Made by a program: the position numbers and the translations under genes
In this document: piece after piece, positions 10,027 through 18,154 of the stretch
How the letters are laid out: every line of letters begins with the position of its first letter
How positions within the stretch are numbered: the first letter of the stretch is position 1
Notes under the pieces: model-generated
What the model was told of the DNA's origin: nothing
Databases searched by the model: none
Seen by the model: the letters and a program-made list of their open reading frames with translations, nothing else
From: Steroidobacter gossypii
Lineage (GTDB): Bacteria; Pseudomonadota; Gammaproteobacteria; Steroidobacterales; Steroidobacteraceae
Length of the DNA stretch: 64,000 nucleotides
Assembly: GCF_016801985.1 (NCBI RefSeq)
Contig: NZ_JAEVLS010000003.1
Coordinates: 1-64,000, forward strand
Direction of reading: 5' to 3'

Positions 10027-11181
10027 CTAGCGCCCGTCAGTCGCTGTACGTTCGCGACGCTGCATCTTGCCTTCGCGCATGCGTACCCACTGCAATTCAA
10101 TGCTCAGCTCTTCCTCGTAGCGGCGAACCAACCTCGCCTCGATCTCGGTCATCAGCGAGACCGCGATCCCCTTCGCGCCAGCACGGCCAGTGCGTCCCAC
10201 TCGGTGCAGATACGCCTGGCTCGAGGTGGGCACGTCGAAGTTGAAAATGTGCGTGACGCCTTTGATGTCCAGTCCGCGTGCCGCGATGTCGGAGGCGATC
10301 AACACCTGAATCTCCGCCTTGCGAAAACCATCCATCGCGCGCTTGCGATCCTCCTTGTCGAGCGCTGCGTTCAGGTCGGCGGCATGGATTTTATGGTGGG
10401 CCAGTTTGAGCGCGATCTTCTCGGCTACGTCGTTGCGGTGGACGAAAACGATGGCGCGCTCCGGTGCGAGCGCGTGCAATAGTTTGCGCAGCTCGTCCGG
10501 TTTATCACGCTCCTCACACACCAAGTAGAGATGCTCGATATCTTCGTTCACCGCGGCCGCGCCCGCCTGAAGCATCAACAACTCCGGCGCCCACTCCCTG
10601 GCGATCGCCGTGCTCTGCTGCTCGAGCGTCGCTGATGCAAATATCAGCTGCCGCGTGCGCGGCGCGGCCTGGATGATGGCGCGAACGGCAAGCAGGCTTT
10701 CTTCGCTCAGCAGCCGATCCGCCTCATTGATGACGATGCTGCGAACATGCTGGCCCTTGAGCTTGCCCCTGGCGAGCAACTCGGCGATGCGTCCCGGTGA
10801 ACCGACCACCAAATGCGGTTTCTTTTTCAATTTCTCGATCTGCCGCTCGGTCGAGGTGCCGCCGATCAGCAGTAGCGAACGCACCGGCCAGCCGGCGTTC
10901 TGCGCCAGCTCGCCGCATTGACGATGGATCTGAATGGCCAGCTCATGCGTCGGCGCGACGATCACCGATTGAGTGGCGAGCTGCTTGGTATCGAGGCTAC
11001 CGAAAATCGGCAGCAGATAGGCGAGCGTCTTGCCGGTGCCAGTTTCGGCGTGCAGGTACGCATCGCGTCCGGCCGACAACACCGGCAGCGCTGCGCTTTG
11101 AATGGGGGTGGGGCGGTCGATCTGCTGCTTGTCCAGCGCGGCGATCAGTTCGGGTGCTAGCTGCAGCTCGGCGAATGTCAT
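10027..11181 (-). CDS. DEAD-box-type RNA helicase with altered motif II (NEAD)
   Basis: A helicase of 384 aa from the chosen start (MTFAELQLAPELIAALDKQ); the frame is open to 11268, giving 413 aa, but the added 29 residues do not look like the family. Motifs: Q (PTPIQSAALP), I AETGTGKT, Ia PTHELAIQ, III SAT, V SDIAARGLDI, VI HRVGRTGRAG. Motif II reads NEAD in place of DEAD; the codon is AAT on the coding strand. The first Asp of this motif normally helps coordinate Mg-ATP, so activity may be altered. The C-terminus is short and basic. The gene is convergent with the RhlE-like gene with a two-base gap, leaving no room for a terminator between them. Confidence 0.88.
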   Translation of the reverse strand: MTFAELQLAPELIAALDKQQIDRPTPIQSAALPVLSAGRDAYLHAETGTGKTLAYLLPIFGSLDTKQLATQSVIVAPTHELAIQIHRQCGELAQNAGWPVRSLLLIGGTSTERQIEKLKKKPHLVVGSPGRIAELLARGKLKGQHVRSIVINEADRLLSEESLLAVRAIIQAAPRTRQLIFASATLEQQSTAIAREWAPELLMLQAGAAAVNEDIEHLYLVCEERDKPDELRKLLHALAPERAIVFVHRNDVAEKIALKLAHHKIHAADLNAALDKEDRKRAMDGFRKAEIQVLIASDIAARGLDIKGVTHIFNFDVPTSSQAYLHRVGRTGRAGAKGIAVSLMTEIEARLVRRYEEELSIELQWVRMREGKMQRRERTATDGR

Positions 11182-11571
11182 GGATGAGAAGAGCTCCGCT
11201 GCGTGCTCTGGTACGCCCAGCTGCGGCACAAATGACTCGTACGAGCCAGGCGAACAGGGCGAGGTCAAATGAAGGCCGCAATTCTTGCATGACTGACTCT
11301 ATGCGTCACGGCCTTTAGCGCTGGCGAAGCTGCGTGCAGGGCCTTGGCCTTCGCTGCCCGCAAGTCGACGGAAGTCGCGCAGGAAAGCGTCCTCCCTGAG
11401 CCGTCCTTGATCGTTCTCGACACGATGCCGACCATCATCCCCTAGAAGCGCAATCCGCGCTGCAGGCGATATTGGAAACGTCGGCGCTCTTGAATTTGCC
11501 GTACCCGAGTTGGCCGGGACACACTCTTATATAGGGACGGGCGTGACAGGACGGGCCCGCGGCGAGGACGC
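11182..11571. other. Intergenic region upstream of sigma factor gene
   Basis: It divides a leftward helicase gene from a rightward sigma-factor operon, so promoters in both directions are expected. An AT-rich TATATA lies at about 11529-11534 and could be part of the sigma operon promoter, but I see no convincing -35 partner. No RNA gene or repeat was noticed. Confidence 0.4.
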
Positions 11572-12096
11572 ATGTCGGACAGACGGAGCTACTGGAACCG
11601 CATCCTTGGTGAACATGGGCCGGGCGTGACTGCGTTCATCCGACGCAGAGTGCGGCGCGCGGCGGATGCCTCCGATCTCACGCAGGAGCTTTATTTGCGC
11701 TTGCTCCGAGCGGATCGTGCCGAGCTCATTCGCAATCCCGAAGCCTATCTGTACACGGTTGCGGTCAACCTTGTGCGCGAACAGGCAGTGCTCGATCGCC
11801 GCTGGAGGCACACTGTCGACGCCGTCGATCCGCCCGGCGATCCGGCGCTCGTCGACTTTCGCACTCCCGAGGAGCAGGTCGATCTGCAAGCCAGGCTGGC
11901 GCAGGCCGCCGAGTTGATCGACGAGTTGCCTGCGAAGTGCCAGGCAGTATTGATCCTGCAGTATCGCGACGGCCTGTCATACGAAGAGATCGCGTCGCGG
12001 CTCGGCGTCACGACTCATGCAGTCAAGAAGTATGTGGTGCAAGGGCTGGCGCAGTGTCGCGATCGCCTGCGCCGCTCTAAGGGTGGTGCGCGATGA
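11572..12096 (+). CDS. ECF RNA polymerase sigma factor, FecI-like (set 1)
   Basis: A 174-aa extracytoplasmic-function sigma factor. Region 2 includes ADASDLTQELYLRLLRAD, which binds core polymerase and the -10 element; region 4 is a helix-turn-helix (LSYEEIASRLGVTTHAVKK) for the -35 element. The NPEAYLYTVAVNLVRE stretch is characteristic of FecI-type factors. The gene is followed by fecR (ATGA overlap at 12093-12096) and an STN-bearing TonB receptor, the standard surface-signalling cascade in which the loaded receptor triggers FecR, which releases the sigma factor to transcribe the receptor gene. Start has a GAGGAC site upstream. Confidence 0.93.
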   Translation: MSDRRSYWNRILGEHGPGVTAFIRRRVRRAADASDLTQELYLRLLRADRAELIRNPEAYLYTVAVNLVREQAVLDRRWRHTVDAVDPPGDPALVDFRTPEEQVDLQARLAQAAELIDELPAKCQAVLILQYRDGLSYEEIASRLGVTTHAVKKYVVQGLAQCRDRLRRSKGGAR

Positions 12097-13232
12097 GCCC
12101 TCGCCAGGATCCAGTGCGTGCTTGGATCGCGACACAAGCCCAGACGTGGTTCGTGCTTCACCGCGAAGGTCAACTGACGGCTGCGCAACGCCAGCAATTC
12201 GTAGATTGGCTTTGCGAGTCACCCGCGCACGCGCAGGAGTATGTGGCGCTGATCGGCTTCATGCAGGATGTACAGCATGTCGCTGCACAGAACACCACTG
12301 ATGCTGACGTACTCATCGCACGCGCACGTGCCGAAGTCGACGTCGATAACGTGCAGCCCATGTTTGCAGCGGTGGGTAGTCATGCAGCGGACCGATCACC
12401 GCCGCGGCGGATAAGGACACCTGTATGGGTAGCTGTTGCAGCCACCGTGGCCTCGGTCATTGTGCTGCTTGCGGGAGGGTGGTGGTTTCATGAGCGCAAT
12501 CACTATCAAACTGCGCACGCCGAGCAACGATCCTGGCGCATGCCGGATGGATCGACGGTCCACCTGAACTCCAGTTCGGAGATTCGCGTGCGCTACGATG
12601 ACAAGCAGCGGCGCGTGGACCTGGTGCGTGGCCAGGCCCTGTTCCAGGTTGCGAAGGACGCCCAGCGACCGTTCTCGGTCTATGCGGGCGATGCGGTCGC
12701 CAGAGCCGTCGGCACGGAGTTCGATGTTTATCGGCGCGCCGACCGAACACTCATCTCCGTACTCGAAGGACGGGTGGCGGTGTGGCGTTTGCCTGATGTA
12801 TTCGAGCAAGCACGCCATGCGATGGATGCCGATGCAGGCAACAGCTCGCGTCAACCGATCGCACACCTCGACGCCGATCAGCAGGCCATGATCAGCGGCC
12901 ATTCCGCCGAGGTATCGCAGCGAGACGGCAAGGTGCGAAAAACGGTCGCGTGGCTGCAGCGTCAGGTCGTGTTCGATCACGACTCGCTGGGCTCCGCCAT
13001 CGAGGAATTCAATCGCTATGCCGAACGGCGCATCCGGGTCGAAGGTGCGGAGCTACGCAGCCTGCAGATCAGCGGCATCTTCAGCGCTTACGATGCCGAA
13101 GCGTTCCTGCGTTTTCTGGAGCGTCAACCCGACATCGACGTGCAGCGTGGCACCGAGGAGATCGTCGTCAGCGCGGCACCCCCAGAGAACTTGGAGAAGC
13201 GCGTAGAAAAGTCGTACCCGAATATCTGGTGA
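12093..13232 (+). CDS. FecR-family anti-sigma/transducer protein (set 1)
   Basis: A 379-aa inner-membrane signal transducer. A cytoplasmic N-terminal DUF4880-like part (FVLHREGQLTAAQRQQFVDW) contacts the sigma factor, one membrane helix spans about residues 111-132, and the periplasmic side has the FecR domain (WRMPDGSTVHLNSSSEIRV; AVGTEFDVYRRADRTLISVLEG) and a C-terminal STN-contacting part (about 290-370). It is translationally coupled to the sigma gene and lies 51 bases before the receptor gene. The receptor STN domain would signal to this periplasmic region. Confidence 0.92.
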   Translation: MSPRQDPVRAWIATQAQTWFVLHREGQLTAAQRQQFVDWLCESPAHAQEYVALIGFMQDVQHVAAQNTTDADVLIARARAEVDVDNVQPMFAAVGSHAADRSPPRRIRTPVWVAVAATVASVIVLLAGGWWFHERNHYQTAHAEQRSWRMPDGSTVHLNSSSEIRVRYDDKQRRVDLVRGQALFQVAKDAQRPFSVYAGDAVARAVGTEFDVYRRADRTLISVLEGRVAVWRLPDVFEQARHAMDADAGNSSRQPIAHLDADQQAMISGHSAEVSQRDGKVRKTVAWLQRQVVFDHDSLGSAIEEFNRYAERRIRVEGAELRSLQISGIFSAYDAEAFLRFLERQPDIDVQRGTEEIVVSAAPPENLEKRVEKSYPNIW

Positions 13233-13283
13233 ACGCCCCGTATTGTTCATTGGCGATGTATTGCACGACAGGGAGGGAGAAGA

Positions 13284-16259
13284 ATGTGCCGAGCAGTTCG
13301 CCGGGTAGTGGCGCATATACTTGCCGCAGCTACCGTGATGGCATGCAGTCACATCGTTCTGGCTGCTGATACGCTCGAGCAGGTCGGCTCGCTGGTTACC
13401 GAGCCGATTCCGGCACAATCCATCGACCGGGCGCTGACGGAGTTTTCGCGTCAGACCGGACTGCAGATCGTCTATGTGTCCGGAATCGCCGATCGCGTGA
13501 AGTCCGCGGCGGTGCCTGGCGGGTTGCGTTCGGACGAGGCGTTGCGTCGGCTGCTGGCTGATACCGGCCTCTATTTCGAGTTCCTCGACCATAGAACCAT
13601 TACGATTCTGTCGAGCAATAAAACCACTTTGCGGCCGTCGCGTTCCGCTACACAGGGAGCGCTCGGGCGAAGGGACGTTGGATATATCAGGCTTGCGCAG
13701 GCTGATCCAACCCCCGAGGCTCGCACGCCCAGTCAGCGCAGCTTGCAGCAAACCGAAACTACAGAAGGCGGCGGTTCCCTCGAAGAAGTGTTCGTTACCG
13801 GTATTCGCGGCAGTCTTCGTGAGTCATTGCAAACGAAGCGCGAAGCCACAGCCGTGCTCGACGTCATCACCTCCGAGGACATCGGCAAGTTCCCGGACAA
13901 GAACGTCGCGGACTCGTTGCAGCGTATTCCCGGCATTTCCGTCGACCGCATCTGGGGCGAGGGGCGCGATATCTTCGTACGTGGCACCGACAGCACCATG
14001 AATCGCACGGTGATGAACGGGCAAAGCGTCGCGTCCGCGTACTGGTGGGCGAACGACAATCCGAGTCGCGGTTTCAACTATGACATCCTGGCCTCGGAAT
14101 TGGTCGCAGGTTTGGAGGTGCACAAGAGTCCCGAAGCCGATCTGGATGAAGGCAGCATCGGCGGCCTCGTCAATGTTCGCACACGCCGCCCGATGGAGTT
14201 GGCGCCGTTCACCCTGCAACTCTCGGGTGAAGCGCAGTACAGCGAACTTCCCGACGAGATCGATCCGCAGTTCTCTGGCCTCGTGAGCTGGCGGAACGAG
14301 AGCGGCACGTTTGGAGCGCTGGCGTCCGTGAGCTATCAGGCACGCAATGTGAGACGAGACGGACTCGAAGCCTTCCCGGACAACACGCTGTTCGACATCA
14401 CCGATCAGAACGGCGCCGTGACCGAGGACGTTTACGTGGTATGGGGCGGCGGATCGGCCATCTTTCAGCAGGACCGCGAGCGCCTCACAGCTAACGCGAC
14501 GCTGCAGTTCCGGCCGACCGAGCGTTGGGACATCGCGCTCAACTTCGTCAACTCGGACATGGACATGGACAATCACAACCAGAACTATCTGTTCATGCCA
14601 GGCGGCTACAAGTTGCCGCAGGGGGCCACGGTGACCAATCCCCAGTTCGTGCCCACCAGCGATGGCAGGCACGCATTGATCGGCGGTACGTTGGAGGACA
14701 GCAGTACGCCGGGCGCGGCTATCGAGCCGATCTACCGCGAGGCATTCATCGAATCGCAAGTGATCGATCTGGACGCGACGTTCGCTGGAGAACGCTGGCG
14801 TGCCCACGGCCAGGTGGGCTACACGCAAGCTGAAGGCGGCAGCGATCGCGACCAGAACTACTGGTTCGAAGGCGATACGCGCGAGGTGATCAACCTGCGT
14901 CCGTCGGCCATCGAAGTATCCTATCCGGATCTGGACGCCACCGACGCGGCGGCATTGCACCTGGTCCCTGAAAACCTGCGCGACTGGGTGCGCAAGATGG
15001 AGGAGGAGGAGTTCTATGTGCAGGGCGATCTCAGCTTCGAGCTGGACGCAGGTTGGCTAAGAGCTCTGAAGACCGGAGTGAAGCTGCGTGACGACACCGT
15101 CGAGAACACTCGTCGCGTCGGGCGCGTGAGCTCCACCAATCCGAACCTCGCCCAGCTGTCTGCACTAACGATGGATGCGGTGTCGGGAGGCATTTCTCCC
15201 GAACTGCATGGTGAGGCCGGGACCGGCGGCTCGTTGCGTCGATATGCGTGGCTTGATGGTGCGGCGGCCATGCGCATCATCAACCCATTGCTCGATCTGC
15301 AGTACACCTTCGATCAGCTCGCGTACTACAAGATCAATGAGCAGATCGCGGCGGCCTATATCAAGGGCGATTTCGAAGCCGGCCGTTTGCGCGGCAATCT
15401 CGGCGTGCGAGCGGTTCGCACAGATCAGGACTCGACGGCATTCATCACCGGCACGCGCGGCACGGTGTCTCGTTCGTACACGGACTACTTGCCCAGCTTG
15501 AATGCGGTGTTCGAAGTCAACGATGATTTGTTGGTGCGAGGCGCTGTCTCTCGCGCCATGGCGCGCAATACTTTCCAAGATTTGAGCGCCAACATCACCA
15601 TCGACGCGACCACCGGCAGCGCCAGTGCGGGCAATCCGCTGCTCGATCCCATCTACGCCGATCAACTCGAAGTCGGCGCAGAGTGGTACTTCGCCGATGC
15701 TTCGCTGATTTCTGCCACCTACTTCTGGAAGAGCCTCGATACGTTCATCTACAGGCGAACCGCAAGCGAGGTTATCGACGGCCGACCCTTGAATGTGACC
15801 CGGCCATTCAACAGCGACGACGGCGCCGATATTCAGGGCGTCGAGTTGCAATGGCAGCAGTCGTTCGGCGCCGGCTTCGGCATGCTGCTGAACTACACGT
15901 TCACCGACGCTAAGGTCGATCCGGTGCCCGGCCAGCCGAAGCTGAAGCTGCAGGGCAACTCCGAAGATCAGCTCAACGCGTCGGTGTACTTCGAGAACGA
16001 CCGCTTCGGCGCCCGCCTGTCCTATAACTATCGCTCCGACGCGTACGGTGCACTGACCATGGGTTCGCAGATCGTTACCGATGCGTACAAGCAGCTCGAC
16101 GCTACGGCGAATTGGAACCTCACTCGCGACGTCTCGGTGTTCGTCTCCGCCGTCAATCTCACCAACGAGGTGATCTTCCAGCGCACCGACGACGGTATTC
16201 CCATCGGCTTCTACGAGAACGGTCCGCGCTACAGTGTGGGGGCTCGGGTGAAGTTCTGA
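13284..16259 (+). CDS. TonB-dependent receptor with N-terminal STN signalling domain (set 1)
   Basis: A 991-aa outer-membrane active transporter. A signal peptide (about 1-28) is followed by an STN domain (about 32-110; IPAQSIDRALTEFSRQTGL), a linker, a TonB-box-like LEEVFVTG near 166-173, a plug (ITSEDIGKFPDKNVADSLQ; LDEGSIGGLVNVRTRRP) and a 22-strand barrel ending in an aromatic residue (GARVKF). The plug signature matches the TIGR01782 group of Xanthomonas/Caulobacter receptors, often used for carbohydrates or complex organics instead of iron. Substrate is unknown. A strong GGGAGGGAGAAG ribosome site precedes the ATG. Confidence 0.93.
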   Translation: MCRAVRRVVAHILAAATVMACSHIVLAADTLEQVGSLVTEPIPAQSIDRALTEFSRQTGLQIVYVSGIADRVKSAAVPGGLRSDEALRRLLADTGLYFEFLDHRTITILSSNKTTLRPSRSATQGALGRRDVGYIRLAQADPTPEARTPSQRSLQQTETTEGGGSLEEVFVTGIRGSLRESLQTKREATAVLDVITSEDIGKFPDKNVADSLQRIPGISVDRIWGEGRDIFVRGTDSTMNRTVMNGQSVASAYWWANDNPSRGFNYDILASELVAGLEVHKSPEADLDEGSIGGLVNVRTRRPMELAPFTLQLSGEAQYSELPDEIDPQFSGLVSWRNESGTFGALASVSYQARNVRRDGLEAFPDNTLFDITDQNGAVTEDVYVVWGGGSAIFQQDRERLTANATLQFRPTERWDIALNFVNSDMDMDNHNQNYLFMPGGYKLPQGATVTNPQFVPTSDGRHALIGGTLEDSSTPGAAIEPIYREAFIESQVIDLDATFAGERWRAHGQVGYTQAEGGSDRDQNYWFEGDTREVINLRPSAIEVSYPDLDATDAAALHLVPENLRDWVRKMEEEEFYVQGDLSFELDAGWLRALKTGVKLRDDTVENTRRVGRVSSTNPNLAQLSALTMDAVSGGISPELHGEAGTGGSLRRYAWLDGAAAMRIINPLLDLQYTFDQLAYYKINEQIAAAYIKGDFEAGRLRGNLGVRAVRTDQDSTAFITGTRGTVSRSYTDYLPSLNAVFEVNDDLLVRGAVSRAMARNTFQDLSANITIDATTGSASAGNPLLDPIYADQLEVGAEWYFADASLISATYFWKSLDTFIYRRTASEVIDGRPLNVTRPFNSDDGADIQGVELQWQQSFGAGFGMLLNYTFTDAKVDPVPGQPKLKLQGNSEDQLNASVYFENDRFGARLSYNYRSDAYGALTMGSQIVTDAYKQLDATANWNLTRDVSVFVSAVNLTNEVIFQRTDDGIPIGFYENGPRYSVGARVKF

Positions 16260-16287
16260 CCGTACCGCCGAGGTCAATGCGAACAGT

Positions 16288-16326
16288 CGCCTCGAATGGA
16301 TCGCGGCGCTCGATAAGCTCGAGGCG
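16288..16326 (+). terminator. Weak hairpin after receptor gene 1
   Basis: Inverted repeat CGCCTCGA (16288-16295) and TCGAGGCG (16319-16326) separated by 23 bases, 28 bases after the receptor stop and followed by TGTTTC. The loop is long and there is no real T-run, so it is only a possible terminator. Confidence 0.3.
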
Positions 16327-16450
16327 CTGTTTCAAGACTGCGTTGCTTGCGGCCGCGTGATGTTCAATTCGAAACCCAACCGCTTGCACCGTCACCATAG
16401 CGTCATAGATTGAGCTTACCCTGCCGCGCTCCTCACGGCGGGGCGGCATA

Positions 16451-16975
16451 TTGGTCGAACGGACAAAACGAAGACTGCTTCGGGTGCTCGCGGAACACGG
16501 GACAGTGCTGCACGGTTTCTTCGTGCGTCGTGGAGCGAACCATGAGGCCGAGGATCTGGTGCAGGAAACCTACTTGCGCCTGCTACGCGCACACCAACGC
16601 CAGGCCGGCGCGATCGCCAATCCCGAGGCGTATCTCTTCACGGTCGCACTGAATCTCGCGCGCGAACAGGCAGTACGTCGGCGTCGGTCGCCGCTTCCAA
16701 TCGAGGAGCTCGAGAACCTCACGGCGCTGCTCGCCACAGAGGAAAGCGTCGAGGACGTTGCGGAGCGCGCACAGCGGCGGCAACACTTGCAGGCGCTGCT
16801 GGGCAGTCTGCCGGAGCGCACCCGCGCGGTGCTGGTCATGCAGTACCGCGACGGGCTGAGTTACAAACAGATCGCTGAACGACTGAACATATCGCCGCAC
16901 ATGGTCAAGAAGCACGTCGTGCGTGGACTGTCCGTTTGCCGGCGAGCGCTGGTCGATGCCGCGGAGGGGGAATGA
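16451..16975 (+). CDS. ECF RNA polymerase sigma factor, FecI-like (set 2)
   Basis: A 174-aa sigma factor paralogous to the one at 11572, with region 2 (NHEAEDLVQETYLRLLRAH), the NPEAYLFTVALNLARE signature and region 4 helix-turn-helix (LSYKQIAERLNISPHMVKKH). The predicted start is TTG at 16451, preceded by GGCGGGG; no ATG in this frame would preserve the N-terminus. It overlaps the next fecR by ATGA (16972-16975) and heads the second sigma/FecR/receptor set. Confidence 0.9.
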   Translation: MVERTKRRLLRVLAEHGTVLHGFFVRRGANHEAEDLVQETYLRLLRAHQRQAGAIANPEAYLFTVALNLAREQAVRRRRSPLPIEELENLTALLATEESVEDVAERAQRRQHLQALLGSLPERTRAVLVMQYRDGLSYKQIAERLNISPHMVKKHVVRGLSVCRRALVDAAEGE

Positions 16976-18030
16976 GCGAGGCCAAGCGAAAGTCAGCGTG
17001 CATCACGCAAGAAGCAGCGAATTGGCACGCCCTGCAGCGCCAAGAAGATTGGAGCCGGACACAGCAGGCGCGGTTCATGGATTGGCTGGTGGCTTCGCCG
17101 GAGCATCTGCGCGAATACCTAGCCATTAGCAGAATAGCGGGAGAACTGGGCGAGACCATGCGCGGGATGGCGATCGACCTTGACGCACTGATTGGCGGTG
17201 ATTTGACACGCTCGGCACCTGACAACGTAGTCGCATTGCCCTTCGCGCGGTCTCTTGCCCGATCGAAAGAGCCGCCTCGCCACCGAACACGCCTCCTGCG
17301 AATCGCGGCCGCAGCGGCCATCCTTCTGAGCTTGAGTGTCGGGATGTATCTATCGTGGCCGCAGTCCGGTCACTATGTCGCCGAACACGGCGCGCCACGC
17401 ACTTTCGAGTTACCAGACGGCACCGTCGTGCATCTGAATGCCGAGAGCGCGTTGTCCATGCGCTTTACTTTGCTCGGCCGCCGGATCGAATTGGCGCGTG
17501 GCCAAGCCAGTTTCATCGTGGCCCACGACCGTCGCCCCCTTGCGGTTCATGCGGCCGGCCTGCAGATACGAGACATCGGAACGACGTTCGATGTTTCTCT
17601 CCAACGCGAGCAGGCGCGAATCAGCGTGAGCGAAGGTCGCGTGCGGATCGTCAGTGACTCCGGCGAAGGTCGGCGCGTGGCCGACGTTCGCGCGGGGCAG
17701 AGTGCCCAAGTCGACTATCTCGATCATTCCATCAGTGTGAGCCATGACGATGTCGAGACGATGACGGCTTGGTGGCAGGGACGCATCGTGTTCCGCGACG
17801 AGCCGCTGCGCGACGTGGCCGACCGGTTCAACCGCATGAACGCCGTTCGCTTGTACGTGCAAGATGCGGCGGCGGGGGCACTGCGCCTGACGGGCAACCT
17901 GAGCGCGCACGATCTGGATTCGTTGCGCGCCTTCCTCGAGGCGCAACCCACGCTGGAGACGTTCGTGACGGAACATGCGATCCAGGTCAGGACCCGCACC
18001 GTTCAGCCCGCTAGCACGCGGCGCCAGTAA
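16972..18030 (+). CDS. FecR-family anti-sigma/transducer protein (set 2)
   Basis: A 352-aa single-span inner-membrane transducer: N-terminal sigma-binding segment (WSRTQQARFMDWLVASPEHL), membrane helix about 110-129, then a periplasmic FecR domain (FELPDGTVVHLNAESALSM; IRDIGTTFDVSLQREQARISVSEG, read in two parts) and C-terminal STN-like part. ATG 16972 is chosen over 16936 because it forms the ATGA overlap with the sigma gene, as in set 1, and follows GAGGGGGA. It stops 124 bases before the receptor start. Confidence 0.9.
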   Translation: MSEAKRKSACITQEAANWHALQRQEDWSRTQQARFMDWLVASPEHLREYLAISRIAGELGETMRGMAIDLDALIGGDLTRSAPDNVVALPFARSLARSKEPPRHRTRLLRIAAAAAILLSLSVGMYLSWPQSGHYVAEHGAPRTFELPDGTVVHLNAESALSMRFTLLGRRIELARGQASFIVAHDRRPLAVHAAGLQIRDIGTTFDVSLQREQARISVSEGRVRIVSDSGEGRRVADVRAGQSAQVDYLDHSISVSHDDVETMTAWWQGRIVFRDEPLRDVADRFNRMNAVRLYVQDAAAGALRLTGNLSAHDLDSLRAFLEAQPTLETFVTEHAIQVRTRTVQPASTRRQ

Positions 18031-18154
18031 GCTGTCAAAAAAAATTCATCGAAACAGGGGTGCCCGATTTCCACTCGGCGCCGTCGTAGTCGAGTCGCGT
18101 GCGAACGAAACGTTCCGCAACGCCCATAACTGGCCAACTCAACTGGATCCTACG

